Positions 19,101 to 27,938 are shown, counted from the first letter of the stretch. The stretch: 64,000 bases of DNA from Hahellaceae bacterium (GCA_024234505.1 JACKOD010000005.1:248001-312000), one strand, 5' to 3'. The notes: generated by a model from the letters alone, not told the origin. Made by a program: numbers and translations.

Positions 19101-19549
19101 CGCGCGCAGGAGCGTATCGAGCGGCAGGCGAGCGAGAGGCTGTCAGCGAGTCCAGTCGAGGTGTATTGAACGAAGAACTCACGGTGCTGGTGGTCGATGA
19201 CTCGCTGAGTGTCCGCACCACGCTGAAACAATTGTTACAGGATGAAGGCTACCGGGTTGTGACGGCCGTTGATGGCGTGGATGCACTGGAAAAGCTGCAG
19301 GATACCTTTGCGGCGGCCGTTTTGGTCGATATGGAAATGCCACGGATGGACGGGTTGGAGTTTACCCGGCACTTACGGCAGCGACCACAATGGCAAGCAC
19401 TGCCTGTCGTGATGATTACTTCAAGGAGTCAGGAGAAACACCGCGAATTGGCGCGCAAGGCGGGTGTCAGCGCCTTTAAAACCAAACCCTATCAGGAAGG
19501 CGATTTGCTCGACACGTTACAAACACTGCTCGAACCGGATTTGGTGTAA
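16187..19549 (+). CDS. Hybrid chemotaxis histidine kinase CheA-REC (PilL/ChpA-like)
   Basis: A 1120-residue kinase. The N-terminal 350 residues include one or two HPt-like helical bundles without a phosphorylatable His (for example NLIQTAEFLGLKGLGHF). A true HPt follows with HTLKGSANLLG, His about 379. After a linker come the dimer/ATPase region (LLRNAVDHGIES near 703, DDGRGLDF near 745, GRGIGMDAVKAQIEALGG), a CheW-like domain (about 845-985) and a C-terminal receiver (VLVVDDSLSVRTTL, phospho-Asp in VDMEMPRMDG about 1048, KTKPYQ). This order matches ChpA/PilL kinases, but with fewer HPt modules than Pseudomonas ChpA. The start is ATG 16187; an upstream GTG lies inside a hairpin. Confidence 0.93.
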   Translation: MEMVTEIVETVILDLEEQLAYDSDMDSASLTDLLVGGLENVAMALEMANMTDMVKRCERLQAQLTEPKVRTASDREQSQRQSKSILAWLKRLAGLVSQEQLNQTPEVVQALSDQSSMVPEVSVPDRLDDDLSVLSDSVVREASDNAFDTTTWPATMESRPPLTSAQSEMLQQLWVEVEDLLPELEEIQAEAGEDATAISRYVDLLQNLIQTAEFLGLKGLGHFVALLCERLLHCNVTSDDLQLLLFTWPQRLQLYLTEGASESAAIALLDYLDDDLWGGQKIELLESQQLLVGLLTLPDVDEETPAVRVWEAEDVLLGENGEIASADPNDDIWQAFLQDAPVQMAQLAQALTQLNSHLTQGESLDSLHGFLHQAQRSSHTLKGSANLLGIKGVANLSHALEDTFEGLVNDDQPLSVPLRRLLDEAIDCLSMMIDALLGLDSAPDNALDILRQVSDWRAVNQAPLIEAPTAPGRLSEEETASGDLFNASSELSVTETETNETTVPALTALPRAESEDDEEETDEMLLLAEEMSVNNVQTRELYKRIQSVGLQLKRQDNLLQARRMDLEGWVDGRSMARTHRTVEPQNEEFDPLELDRYDDLHRSTHQYFEAVADVRALNEQLQDHLDRMDRLMGQQHRFIDQLQHQLLSRQRISAETLAPRLQRCVRQAARQCDKQVVLEIAGGQLGIDRQMLEKLAPALMHLLRNAVDHGIESDIQRLESGKSPEGNIQLTFSQQGRFLNILLQDDGRGLDFDAIYRRALSRKLISPDSPRPTDADLANMIWLSGFSTRDSATHVSGRGIGMDAVKAQIEALGGQVRRIDVAQGSGFELRLPVKEITQYMLLVSVSGKRFAVPTANLQQILPRDHYPCQQIGGQRYLTYQDQLYRYEDLAECLQLSGDTDDARRAMILLHWNDQWIALAVNSLVSGEQLVQRGSGLLLPRLHGLSGLSILGDGSLVPVLNLAELLASEENSPRAGAYRAAGEREAVSESSRGVLNEELTVLVVDDSLSVRTTLKQLLQDEGYRVVTAVDGVDALEKLQDTFAAAVLVDMEMPRMDGLEFTRHLRQRPQWQALPVVMITSRSQEKHRELARKAGVSAFKTKPYQEGDLLDTLQTLLEPDLV

Positions 19550-19611
19550 ACCTGAGTCATGTTTAAGCGCAATTCGATGAACAAGGAACAGGGTGATTAG
19601 GAGTACAGCCA

Positions 19612-20073
19612 ATGAACCCCACGTTTTATACCCTCAACTGCGGCGGCTATCAGCTGGCCATGCCCGCGTCCCAAGTGCTGAGTCTTTGGGAAAACGAGGC
19701 GATTCGCTATGTTGAACAGCTACCGGTGGTTGGTCAGGATGACAAACTCTATCCGGTATACAGTCTCGGGGAAGAATTGCGCCCCCGATTGGGCCCGGCC
19801 TTGGGAGACACACATTGCCTGTTAATAGCAAACTTTTCCGGACAGGGGGGCGCGATCGCACTCAGCGGAAAAGACGTCAGTAAAATTTCCGAGGGTATTG
19901 TATTGCACAAGTTGCCTGACTTTATTTTACCCACAACCAGCCCATTAAAGGCTATGCTGAAATATCAGTCTCGCTGGTTGTACCTGACTGACGCTGCAAG
20001 TTTACTACACGCTCTGGAGACCGCTCATGTTCAAAGAGACTTCAGCTATGACCCTGACAGTCTGGCTGGCTGA
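19612..20073 (+). CDS. Divergent CheW-like protein
   Basis: A 153-residue soluble protein. The opening FYTLNCGGYQLAMPASQV and the following PVVGQDDKLYPVYSLGEEL match the strand pattern of CheW domains, and its position directly after cheA supports a scaffolding role like that of accessory CheW-like proteins such as ChpC. The similarity is weak, so the fold call is moderate. The next gene overlaps it by 47 bp. Confidence 0.55.
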   Translation: MNPTFYTLNCGGYQLAMPASQVLSLWENEAIRYVEQLPVVGQDDKLYPVYSLGEELRPRLGPALGDTHCLLIANFSGQGGAIALSGKDVSKISEGIVLHKLPDFILPTTSPLKAMLKYQSRWLYLTDAASLLHALETAHVQRDFSYDPDSLAG

Positions 20074-20521
20074 AACACCGCTAGGTAAAGTGGGGCTGGC
20101 ACCCATCTGTGTCTGCGAGTACTTGCCAGAGCCAGCGTGGGTTGAAATTCCCGGTGCATTTCCCCAGTTTTGCCGGGCAGTTGAATGGCAGTCGACACTG
20201 GTACCTGTTTTGCAACTCTGCCCGGAAAAAGCGGCTGAACACAGCGCATTCGAGCCAGCTTATGCGGAACCGCCATCCTTGCCGGTGCTGCTTCTGTTTA
20301 CGCTGAACAAAGACACACCGGTGATCGGGGTAACTTTGAGTCAATCTCCGCAAAAAGTGGTGGTGGAGGATGCAATGTCAAAAGATTTCTGCCCTGATAC
20401 CTGCGGGTTTTGGCAAAATAAATTACTTTCGGGGTTTGTCCTGGATGGTGCCAGCATTCCGCTCATAGACCCTGACCTTATTCTGCGTGATGACGCATTT
20501 TCAGGCATGCACACCTGTTAG
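20027..20521 (+). CDS. Second divergent CheW-like protein
   Basis: A 164-residue protein beginning with MFKETSAMTLTVWLAETPLG. The layout (LGKVGLAPICVCEYLPEPAW, CRAVEWQSTLVPVLQLCP, then VIGVTLSQSPQKVVVE) is compatible with a CheW-type beta fold, but no diagnostic motif is present. ATG 20027 has GGAG seven bases upstream, inside the end of the preceding gene; ATG 20048 is an alternative. The overlap implies translational coupling, and it is the last gene of the chemosensory operon. Its function rests on context. Confidence 0.5.
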   Translation: MFKETSAMTLTVWLAETPLGKVGLAPICVCEYLPEPAWVEIPGAFPQFCRAVEWQSTLVPVLQLCPEKAAEHSAFEPAYAEPPSLPVLLLFTLNKDTPVIGVTLSQSPQKVVVEDAMSKDFCPDTCGFWQNKLLSGFVLDGASIPLIDPDLILRDDAFSGMHTC

Positions 20522-20736
20522 GTTCAGTTATATAAAATGCCTGATTCCGGGAGACGCACATAGTAACGCCCGAACTCAGGCAGAATGAAGCATGAGGGCG
20601 GCCGTGCTTTCTCTCGAAACGGGATAATAACGTTTGTTTTTTTGGCTACTCAAAACGAAAAAGCTAAGGCATACTTTGATCTTTAACCCGGTCGCCGGGA
20701 TTCTTGTTTGAAAAATCGGGCAGGCACAGATTGAAG

Positions 20737-21237
20737 ATGCACAAACCAGGATTCGCCATTGTCGTTATGATGCTTTTGTTGTCGGCCACCTCCGGGCTGG
20801 CCAGTTCTTTGCCAAAAGCTGACCTTGTGCTGGTTTCCAAGTCTGAATCCAAGCTGTATCTCGTCAAGGGCGGGCGCTGGTATCGAAAATACCACGTTGC
20901 GTTGGGTAAAAATCCGGTGGGTCACAAACTGGAAGTGGGAGACAGACGCACGCCAGAGGGCAGCTATGTGCTCGACTACAAAAGACAAAATAGTGCCTTC
21001 TATAAAGCCATACATATATCCTATCCCAATGATACTGACCGGCTGATGGCTGAATCACGAGGTGTAGATCCCGGCGGGCAGATCATGATTCACGGCCAGC
21101 CTAACAATCCGGTCTGGCCCGAAAGTAAACTACAGCAGTTCAACTGGACCGAGGGTTGTATTGCGGTTCGTAATAAAGAGATGGACGAGATCTGGATGGC
21201 GGTCGAACCCGGTACACCGATAGAAATCATTCCTTGA
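20737..21237 (+). CDS. L,D-transpeptidase (YkuD domain)
   Basis: A 166-residue exported protein with a signal peptide (about 1-24, IVVMMLLLSATSGLASS). The YkuD domain covers most of the mature protein: LVLVSKSESKLYLVKGG at the start, then VGDRRTPEGSYVLD, and the catalytic pair IMIHGQPN and WTEGCIAVRN with the nucleophilic Cys. Such enzymes form 3-3 peptidoglycan cross-links or attach proteins to peptidoglycan. The start is uncertain: ATG 20737 gives the best signal peptide, while TTG 20704 would extend it by 11 residues. Confidence 0.88.
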   Translation: MHKPGFAIVVMMLLLSATSGLASSLPKADLVLVSKSESKLYLVKGGRWYRKYHVALGKNPVGHKLEVGDRRTPEGSYVLDYKRQNSAFYKAIHISYPNDTDRLMAESRGVDPGGQIMIHGQPNNPVWPESKLQQFNWTEGCIAVRNKEMDEIWMAVEPGTPIEIIP

Positions 21238-21598
21238 ATCCCCCTCCACTTTGTCCTGGTAAACATCAACACGCGGGTCAGCATGTTAAGCCCCTCGTGG
21301 TGGCTTCTTTTGAGACTATTTGTGACAGTTCTGGCATAATTGCCGCCCTTTATGGTGTTGTCCAGGCAAGATCTTTGACAGCGAGTAAACTGCAACTAGA
21401 TTTAGAACACAGGTGGTCGTGTGTCACGCCGACCCGTGAATTCAAATCCGGGGGTGTACTGGCGTCATTGGGCAGAAGTTATTTCTGACGCAACGACATA
21501 ATCAACCGCAAAAACTGCGGAAAAATAAACGGACGCACGGATCGCAAGGTAACCAGGATGGTATTGGATGATTACGGAACAAACCCGAGTGGTGAATA
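21238..21598 (+). promoter_or_regulatory. Long leader/intergenic region with a possible promoter
   Basis: No gene is supported in these 361 bp. An extended -10 like TGGCATAAT (21332-21340) with a weak TTGAGA upstream (21310-21315) could drive the binding-protein gene at 21599 with a leader of about 250 nt. The leader holds paired blocks ACGCC/GGCGT and CCCG/CGGG (about 21428-21461) that could fold. I could not match it to a known riboswitch. Confidence 0.3.
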
Positions 21599-22447
21599 AT
21601 GAATAAGCTGGCTTTGACTGCACTCATGTTGCTGGGATGCGCGCTCTCACAATGGTCGTACGCGCTGGATGTAAAAGTTTGTCAGACAGAAAGTGAACTG
21701 GATGAATATCGGATCGAATTGGCCAATTTGGTCTTGAAGAAAACCAAAACGGAATATGGCTGGGCAAAAATTGCGCCGGTTGCACATGAGCCTGATCCTA
21801 CGCTAAGTCGCTGTCTGTTTATGTTACGCACAGGCAAAGTTGATTTGGTATATGTTCCGCCCACCGATACCTTGCTTGCCGATTTTGAAGTGATTCCTGT
21901 CGATATTCTTCGCGGATTGTTGAGTTATCGGGTATTGGTGATTAATCAGAATGCTCAAAACGGATTTGCCCGCTTGAACGGACTCAGAGAACTACAGTCC
22001 TATAAAGGCGTTTATCGTGATCGCGACGAACAAGCGTTTTACAAGATCAACCGGCTACCGGCACTGGAAGGCGAATCGGTCAATCAGTCATTGCAGATGA
22101 TTGAAAGCAATCGCGCTGACTATATCTTCACCGATCTGCTCTCTGCCTGGACGCTGGTCGATGCCAAAAAAGATAAATACCCGGCGCTCAGCGTAGAAGA
22201 TACGTTAGCGCTGGAGCTGCAATATCCCATTTACTTTATGGTACGTAAGGGAAATCAGCGCCTTAAGGAACGTTTGGAAAGCGGTCTGGATTTGGTGATT
22301 AAAGATGGTAGTTTTCAGGCGTTGTTTGATAAATCTTTTGGTCACATCGCCACGCAAGCCAATATGGCATCACGCAACGTCATTCCGGTCAGCTATGAGG
22401 GTGCAGATCAGGTGCCCGTTGTCGACAACCGGTTCTGGATGCATTAA
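21599..22447 (+). CDS. Periplasmic solute-binding-like protein (paralogue of 27968-28906)
   Basis: A 282-residue exported protein with a signal peptide ending near residue 23 (SYAL). It begins KVCQTESELDEYRIELANLV and contains LMLRTGKVDLVYVPPTD-like and DYIFTDLLSAWTLV segments, then KDGSFQALFDKSFGHIA and a terminal VVDNRFWMH. This is the two-lobe pattern of periplasmic binding proteins without a transporter gene nearby. A clear paralogue on the minus strand at 27968-28906 shares these blocks in the same order. The ligand is unknown; a sensory role beside the chemosensory operon is possible. Confidence 0.75.
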   Translation: MNKLALTALMLLGCALSQWSYALDVKVCQTESELDEYRIELANLVLKKTKTEYGWAKIAPVAHEPDPTLSRCLFMLRTGKVDLVYVPPTDTLLADFEVIPVDILRGLLSYRVLVINQNAQNGFARLNGLRELQSYKGVYRDRDEQAFYKINRLPALEGESVNQSLQMIESNRADYIFTDLLSAWTLVDAKKDKYPALSVEDTLALELQYPIYFMVRKGNQRLKERLESGLDLVIKDGSFQALFDKSFGHIATQANMASRNVIPVSYEGADQVPVVDNRFWMH

Positions 22448-22470
22448 GGCATTGGCAGTCGGGGGATATA

Positions 22471-22503
22471 AAAATCGGGCCGCAACATTCGCCCGATTTT
22501 TTT
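22471..22503 (+). terminator. Intrinsic terminator after the binding-protein gene
   Basis: AAAATCGGGC (22471-22480) pairs with GCCCGATTTT (22491-22500) across a 10-nt loop and runs into further Ts. Confidence 0.9.
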
Positions 22504-22562
22504 ATGCCTGAAGATTGGCATGGCCGCGTAGTTTAACGAGTAGGTTAAAGGGAGAAAACGGC

Positions 22563-25500
22563 ATGTTACTGGTGATGGCGATAGTGTTGGGCAGCCTCGT
22601 GGGAGCCGGGGTGATGGATTCCCCCGAAGGCGCTTTATTGGGGGCGTACCTGGGAGGCCTCACACAACGTTTGCTCACTTATCAGCGTAAGGTCACCTCG
22701 CTTACCGATGAAGTAACTACGCTCAATAGGCATCTGAACCGGTTGCGTCAAGATCTGCACCGACGCGATTCGGCTCCGATGCCAGACACCTCCACCGAAG
22801 CCTTAGCGAAGGCTGATGACTTGTCCGCTCCCGCTGACAAAACCATTCCAGATAGCCTTGAGCCCCTTCCGGAAGTTCCTTTTGCTGCGAATGCTCCGGA
22901 GATGCCGATCTCCGCTTACCAGACATCGTCTGAAACCTCGGCCTCCGATCTTAAGGGCCACAGGTCAATAACAGAAAGTGTGACCGGGGATCCTAATGAA
23001 CCGGGTGAGGCTCGTGCGCTTGACTCGAATAATGAGGTGGACGAGAACGAGAAAGCACCTTCGCCATCGGCATGGGAAGCCGATGCCCGGGTACAGATAC
23101 CTCAGTGGGAAAAAGGTTGGCTGGATAGCTGGATCGACAAAGGTAAACAATGGGTCATTGACTATTTTACCGGCGGCAATCTGTTCGTGCGGGTAGGTTT
23201 GCTGGTACTGTTTTTCGGCGTCGCGTTTTTGCTTAAGTACGCCGCTCAGACCATCGACGTGCCTGTCGAACTGCGCTACGTTGCGGTGTTGCTGGGCGCC
23301 ACTGCCATGCTGATTCTGGGTTGGCGGGTACGACAGAGCAAGCCTTCCTATGGATTGGCTATTCAGGGTGGCGCGATCGGACTGTTGTATTTGGTTATTT
23401 TTGCTGCGTTCCGTATCCATCATTTAATGAATGCCGGGCTTTGCTTTTCTTTACTCACCGGGGTGGTGTTGATGGGGGTAGGGATTGCCTTATTGCAGGA
23501 TGCCATGATCCTGGCAGCCATCGCGGTGGCGGGTGGCTTTGCATCGCCCCTGCTGGCGTCAACGGGAACCGGTTCGCATGTCGAGTTATTTGGTTATTAT
23601 CTGGTATTGAATCTGGGTATTCTGGCCGTGTCCTGGTTCAAGGCTTGGCGGGTACTCAACTGGTTAGGGTTTATGTTTACCTTCGGGATTGGCATGAGCT
23701 GGGGTTACCGGTTCTATGCTCCGGAATACTTCAACTCAACCGAGCCGTTTCTGATTGCCTTCTTTATCCTCTATACGCTGATCCCTGTATTATTTGCTTT
23801 ACGCCAACCCCCCCAACTTAAAGGGTTAATTGATGGTTCGCTGGTGTTTGGTACACCTACGCTGGTCATTGGATTACAGGCCGCGTTGGTCGGTGACATG
23901 CCAAATATACTGGCTTGGAGCGCCGCCTGGATGGGGGGATGGTATCTGTTGTTGGTTATTCTGTTGAGACGCATCACAGTGATGCAAATGCTCAATGAAA
24001 GTTTTCTGGCGCTTGCCGTGGCCTTTCTTACGCTCGCCATTCCATTAGGTTTTGAAGGCAGGGTCACGTCAGCCGTGTGGGCGGTGGAAGGTTTGGCGTT
24101 ACTCTGGGTGGGGTTGCGTCAATCGCGCCTGCTGCCTCGTTTAAGTGGTACGGGCCTGATGCTGGTTTCCGGCGTTTTCTATATTTCAGATCAGAGCAGC
24201 GGAGCCGACAGCCTGTTTTTGCTAAATAATGACTTTATCGGCTGCTTGTTGATCGCCCTGGCGGGATGGGGGGGCTACACACTGCTTTACCGTTACGCAG
24301 AGCAGACGGCGCTTTGGATGTTTGAGAGGCGTTATCTGGGTAAAGCCATGCTGATCTGGGGGACGCTCTGGTGGCTGGTCGGTGGCTGGCTGGATATTGA
24401 TGAGCATTTTCACGGCAATGTTGAACGATTCATTGGTGTGACTTTCCTGAACCTGACGGCGCTTGTCGCTTGGTGGTGTGCAGGAAAACAGCGCGATCCG
24501 GTATTTTCGGCTCTGGGGCTACTGGCACATATCTCAGGTATTCCGGTGCTGATTCTTTGCGGTTACGCGGCATCCCAGGCATGGCCGTGGTTCAATATGT
24601 TTTATTTAGCTTCGTTGCTGCAGGTTGGCTGTGGTATCAGCCTTTGTCTCTGGTCGATACGGGATCAGCATGCCGATTTTGTACCTTATGCCCTTCCGGG
24701 CCTGACGGCCGTATTTTGGCTGGCCGTGGGGGCATTTTTATTCGTGACGCTTCAGGAAACCGAACTACACTATAGTGGCGCCTATGAGGTGACGCTCTAT
24801 TTGGTCGCGTTGAGTTTGTTCTTATTGATTCTGGTGGGAGCGCATCGACGGGTGTCGTGGCCGGTGCTTTCTCAGCCCATGTTATTGGCCTTGCCGGCAC
24901 TGGCATTCAGTGTGTTTTATTTCGTGGATCACAACCGGTACTTCAGTGAAGGTGCCGGGTGGTTGATTTTTCCGTCGGTGTTGTTGGGGCATATCGCCCT
25001 GCTAAGATGGCTGGAGCGTTACCCTCAGTATCCGTTGGGGTATTTGCACCTGGGCACCGTCTTACTGGTGTTGTGGGCGGTCACCTGGCAAATGGCAACG
25101 CTGGTTGCGAGTCAACCGTTGCTGTCTGAGCAGGGGATGGCGCTGGCCACGTGGGGAGCCCTTCCCGCGTTGCTGCTATGGCGACAGTCCCAATGGCAGG
25201 CGTGGCACTGGCCTGTGCAGCGTTACGCCTGGCCACTGGCGTCCCTGTTGCCATTGATTCTGGGCGTCAGTCTGGCGCTTTGGATGGTCTGGGCGAATAC
25301 GCAGGTGACGGGAACTTCGGCGCAATTCTATCTGCCCGTATTCAATCCGGTGGATCTGGTTTCGCTGGCGGTGATTGCCCTGCTTTGGCGCTTGGGGAAA
25401 ACCACCGACCTTAATTTTGGGCAGAATTTACTGGTATTACGCTGGGCAGTTGCCGCCGTGCTGGGCTTTTTCTGGATCAATATGGCGTTGTTCAAGGGCT

Positions 25501-25832
25501 TCTACTATCTGGATGAGATTCCTTTCACGCCCCATGCACAGCTAGGCTCGATTAAAGTGCAGAGTGGCCTGAGTTTGCTCTGGAGCCTGCTGGGCACGCT
25601 GGCGATGTTACTTGGCGCACGTCGCTACGGGCGGAGCGTGTGGATTGCCGGTGCCTGCCTACTGGGGGCGACGGTGCTTAAGCTTTTTGTGACGGATTTG
25701 TCGGGTACCGGCACGGTCGCGCGAATTATCGCCTTCCTGGGGGTCGGTCTGGTGCTGTTGCTGGTAGGATTCTTTGCGCCGGTACCGCCCGCCCGCGAGG
25801 ACAAAACGGCGGATAAGGCGGCTGAGGTTTAG
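22563..25832 (+). CDS. DUF2339 polytopic membrane protein
   Basis: A 1089-residue protein. One short hydrophobic segment at the N-terminus is followed by a Pro/Glu-rich, low-complexity linker of about 170 residues. After WLDSWIDKGKQWVIDYFTGG come more than twenty membrane helices. The GNLFVRVGLLVLFFGVAFLL start of the membrane part and the very long multi-helix layout are typical of DUF2339 proteins, whose function is unknown. The start at 22563 has GGGAG eight bases upstream; an in-frame TTG at 22515 is less likely. A DUF3999-like gene lies downstream, a frequent partner of this family. Confidence 0.85.
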   Translation: MLLVMAIVLGSLVGAGVMDSPEGALLGAYLGGLTQRLLTYQRKVTSLTDEVTTLNRHLNRLRQDLHRRDSAPMPDTSTEALAKADDLSAPADKTIPDSLEPLPEVPFAANAPEMPISAYQTSSETSASDLKGHRSITESVTGDPNEPGEARALDSNNEVDENEKAPSPSAWEADARVQIPQWEKGWLDSWIDKGKQWVIDYFTGGNLFVRVGLLVLFFGVAFLLKYAAQTIDVPVELRYVAVLLGATAMLILGWRVRQSKPSYGLAIQGGAIGLLYLVIFAAFRIHHLMNAGLCFSLLTGVVLMGVGIALLQDAMILAAIAVAGGFASPLLASTGTGSHVELFGYYLVLNLGILAVSWFKAWRVLNWLGFMFTFGIGMSWGYRFYAPEYFNSTEPFLIAFFILYTLIPVLFALRQPPQLKGLIDGSLVFGTPTLVIGLQAALVGDMPNILAWSAAWMGGWYLLLVILLRRITVMQMLNESFLALAVAFLTLAIPLGFEGRVTSAVWAVEGLALLWVGLRQSRLLPRLSGTGLMLVSGVFYISDQSSGADSLFLLNNDFIGCLLIALAGWGGYTLLYRYAEQTALWMFERRYLGKAMLIWGTLWWLVGGWLDIDEHFHGNVERFIGVTFLNLTALVAWWCAGKQRDPVFSALGLLAHISGIPVLILCGYAASQAWPWFNMFYLASLLQVGCGISLCLWSIRDQHADFVPYALPGLTAVFWLAVGAFLFVTLQETELHYSGAYEVTLYLVALSLFLLILVGAHRRVSWPVLSQPMLLALPALAFSVFYFVDHNRYFSEGAGWLIFPSVLLGHIALLRWLERYPQYPLGYLHLGTVLLVLWAVTWQMATLVASQPLLSEQGMALATWGALPALLLWRQSQWQAWHWPVQRYAWPLASLLPLILGVSLALWMVWANTQVTGTSAQFYLPVFNPVDLVSLAVIALLWRLGKTTDLNFGQNLLVLRWAVAAVLGFFWINMALFKGFYYLDEIPFTPHAQLGSIKVQSGLSLLWSLLGTLAMLLGARRYGRSVWIAGACLLGATVLKLFVTDLSGTGTVARIIAFLGVGLVLLLVGFFAPVPPAREDKTADKAAEV

Positions 25833-25992
25833 TCGTTCCCGGGTAATATAGCGCGATAGCATCGGGCCATGTTTTACCTGCCATGAGTGTGGAGTTGACG
25901 CATATCAACTCCGACCTCGTCCATGTCAGACAATACTACCAATGTCGCCATCAACTGCTAAAGTTGTAGTCATCATGTACAAGGAGATGCTT

Positions 25993-26280
25993 ATGCAAAC
26001 ACATGCAATCAATCTGAATTCTGATTTGTTATCCGGTTTTCTCAAGAAAGTTTCCGCCATTCTTGATCAGCCGATTGATGAGGACAAAATCGAGCAGGCG
26101 GTCGTTGCGCTCGAACATGTAGAGCAGGGAGACGAACAGGATCTCGACTTTGAACTTAAATATCAGGGAACTACGGTTTCAATGCTGATTAAGGCGGGTG
26201 TTAAACATTTTGAGGAGTCGTTGTTGGAAATCAGCTCCACCTCGCCCGCATTTAATAAAACGCTCTGCGAACTCGTCTGA
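25993..26280 (+). CDS. Small hypothetical protein
   Basis: A 95-residue acidic protein with no signal peptide or membrane segment. It begins MQTHAINLNSDLLSGFLKKV and carries DEDKIEQAVVALEHVEQG followed by a DLDFELKYQG strand. ATG 25993 has AAGGAG six bases upstream, which argues for this start over an in-frame one 51 bp earlier. I do not recognise the family. It sits between the DUF2339 and DUF3999 genes on the same strand. Confidence 0.65.
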   Translation: MQTHAINLNSDLLSGFLKKVSAILDQPIDEDKIEQAVVALEHVEQGDEQDLDFELKYQGTTVSMLIKAGVKHFEESLLEISSTSPAFNKTLCELV

Positions 26281-26455
26281 TTATCCTTTCAAAGTAACAA
26301 TACGACGCGCCCTTGACCAAAACGCTTTTGACCAAAGAATAGTGGCCAGGGGCGTTTTGTGTCATGGTAATATTCCTCCTGAGAAACGCACTCCGGTTAC
26401 TGTGCCTGACCATTGGCAACGGTAAAGGTATTGCGTAAAAGGCTGACTCGTTTGA

Positions 26456-27499
26456 GTGCTTAGGGTGAATATCGTGCTGCTAATTAAACCAGGGCTGAAC
26501 GCCAGGGAACCGGGTGAAACATTCCCTTCACGTTGGTTAAGCCTGAATATCAATGCCCGTTTTGTTCGATCTCTTTTTTTCACGACACTTTGTGTAGTAT
26601 CAGGCGGGGCGGGAGCGAATACTGCCTATGCCAACCCCTCAATTGAAAATTTTAGTGTGGTGCAAAGTTTATACGCACGGGGGAATGCGGCCGCCTATCG
26701 GATTGAACTACCCCCTACGGTTTTCGAAAACACCCGCAACCCCTATCACGAAATTGCGGTTTTCAACGCTCGGGGAAATCGTGTACCCAGTTGGCTGGAA
26801 CCGGGCAACGAAGCACCGGAGCCGGATGATCTGCATTGGCGACGGGTTGAGGTCAATCCACTCGAAAACGGGTCGGGTTATCTGGTCGATACCGGCGGAA
26901 GTTTTATCCTGTCACAGTTAAAAGTCACCTCACGAATTGATAACACCGTCGCCTCACTGGATCTCTTCTCTTCGGTAGCGTCAACCGGCCCCTGGCATTT
27001 TGAACGGCATGCCAATCTGGTGCAGCTTAATCATCAAGGTCAGCAGATTGACGATACGGTGGTGTATCTGGGGCGCCTCGAAAAGCGTTATTTAAAACTC
27101 GATTTTGCAGAAGGCAATGCGGGCTTCAAGACGCAGCCCCCCTTGGTGGATGTAAAGTTTGCACCGCTGGATCTTATTTTTCTTCGCCACGGCGAAGGCC
27201 CGTTTAGTCTGGCTTTTGGCTACCCCGATTCTCCTGCCGAACGATTGGTGCAGGAACCCTCGGCGCAGAAGCCATCGCGACAGTTTCAAAGCCGGGAAGT
27301 GGTTCCTGGCGAACTTCACTGGCAAGCGCCGGTAGCCGTGTCGGAGCCTTCACAAGAAAGCTCCTGGGATTATGCCAGAATGGCATTTTGGTTGAGTTTA
27401 AGTGTTTTTGTCGTGGTGATGCTGGGCGTGGCCGTTTGGTTATTTAAAGATCTGCGTCGTCATCCAGAACCCTCGATTGACAAAGGAGACAGAAGTTGA
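26456..27499 (+). CDS. DUF3999-like membrane-anchored exported protein
   Basis: About 347 residues, depending on the start. A signal-like hydrophobic stretch (about 35-55) is followed by a beta-rich extracytoplasmic region: FSVVQSLYARGNAAAYRIEL, an EIAVFNARGNRVPSWLE-like block and LGRLEKRYLKLDF. One C-terminal membrane helix (about 307-328, FWLSLSVFVVVMLGVAVW) ends with a short cytoplasmic tail. This layout and the DUF2339 neighbour fit DUF3999, although the protein is shorter than the family norm I recall (about 450). The start is uncertain: GTG 26456 and nearby GTG codons all lack a strong ribosome site. Confidence 0.7.
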   Translation: MLRVNIVLLIKPGLNAREPGETFPSRWLSLNINARFVRSLFFTTLCVVSGGAGANTAYANPSIENFSVVQSLYARGNAAAYRIELPPTVFENTRNPYHEIAVFNARGNRVPSWLEPGNEAPEPDDLHWRRVEVNPLENGSGYLVDTGGSFILSQLKVTSRIDNTVASLDLFSSVASTGPWHFERHANLVQLNHQGQQIDDTVVYLGRLEKRYLKLDFAEGNAGFKTQPPLVDVKFAPLDLIFLRHGEGPFSLAFGYPDSPAERLVQEPSAQKPSRQFQSREVVPGELHWQAPVAVSEPSQESSWDYARMAFWLSLSVFVVVMLGVAVWLFKDLRRHPEPSIDKGDRS

Positions 27500-27885
27500 T
27501 TCATCAGGAATGGCAGTTGTTGCAGCAACAGTATGAAACTTACGAACGATGGGCCTTGGTTATAAAACTGGTCGCCGTGATCATCGCACTGGTCATTGCG
27601 GTGATCAGTTTAAACAAAGGGGTGGGGGCAGTACTGGTGATGGTGCTTTGGGGGCAGGAGGCGATATGGAAAACCTATCAGGCCCGCTTGGGAGATCGAA
27701 TATTGGTGCTCGAAGCAAGCATAAAAAATTCGGATGCGACACAGGCTTGTCAATTACACAGCGAATGGCTGAATCAGCGCCCCGGAACGCTTGGGTTAGT
27801 GCTGGAATATGCCAAAAATGGCCTTCGGCCCACGGTGGCGTACCCTTATGTTTTTCTTCTGCTCTGTGTCTGGATATTCTCCTAG
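27496..27885 (+). CDS. Small membrane protein coupled to the DUF3999-like gene
   Basis: A 129-residue protein with membrane helices at about 22-54 (two closely spaced segments) and at the C-terminus (about 115-129, YPYVFLLLCVWIF). It starts with TTG at 27496, overlapping the upstream stop by 4 bp, with GGAG eight bases before it, so translational coupling is likely. The N-terminus (WQLLQQQYETYERWALVIK) is amphipathic. I do not recognise the family; context suggests it works with the DUF2339/DUF3999 proteins. Confidence 0.75.
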   Translation: MIHQEWQLLQQQYETYERWALVIKLVAVIIALVIAVISLNKGVGAVLVMVLWGQEAIWKTYQARLGDRILVLEASIKNSDATQACQLHSEWLNQRPGTLGLVLEYAKNGLRPTVAYPYVFLLLCVWIFS

Positions 27886-27913
27886 AGCCAGTTCAGCATT
27901 GCCGGGATAACTC

Positions 27914-27938
27914 GGTAGCAAGGGGCGTCCTTGCCCCG
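27914..27938. repeat. Short interspersed palindromic repeat, copy 1
   Basis: The core GGGGCGTCCTTGCCCC forms a GGGGC/GCCCC hairpin preceded by GTAGCA. Related copies lie at 29084-29110 (reverse orientation) and 58859-58885, all intergenic. It lies between convergent genes and may act like a REP element or terminator. Confidence 0.55.

Noticed and set aside
21415..21465. tRNA-like T-arm (ATTCAAATCC) in the intergenic region before 21599
   Set aside because: The flanking bases do not form a 5-bp T stem with a 7-nt loop, and no acceptor or anticodon arm can be folded around it.
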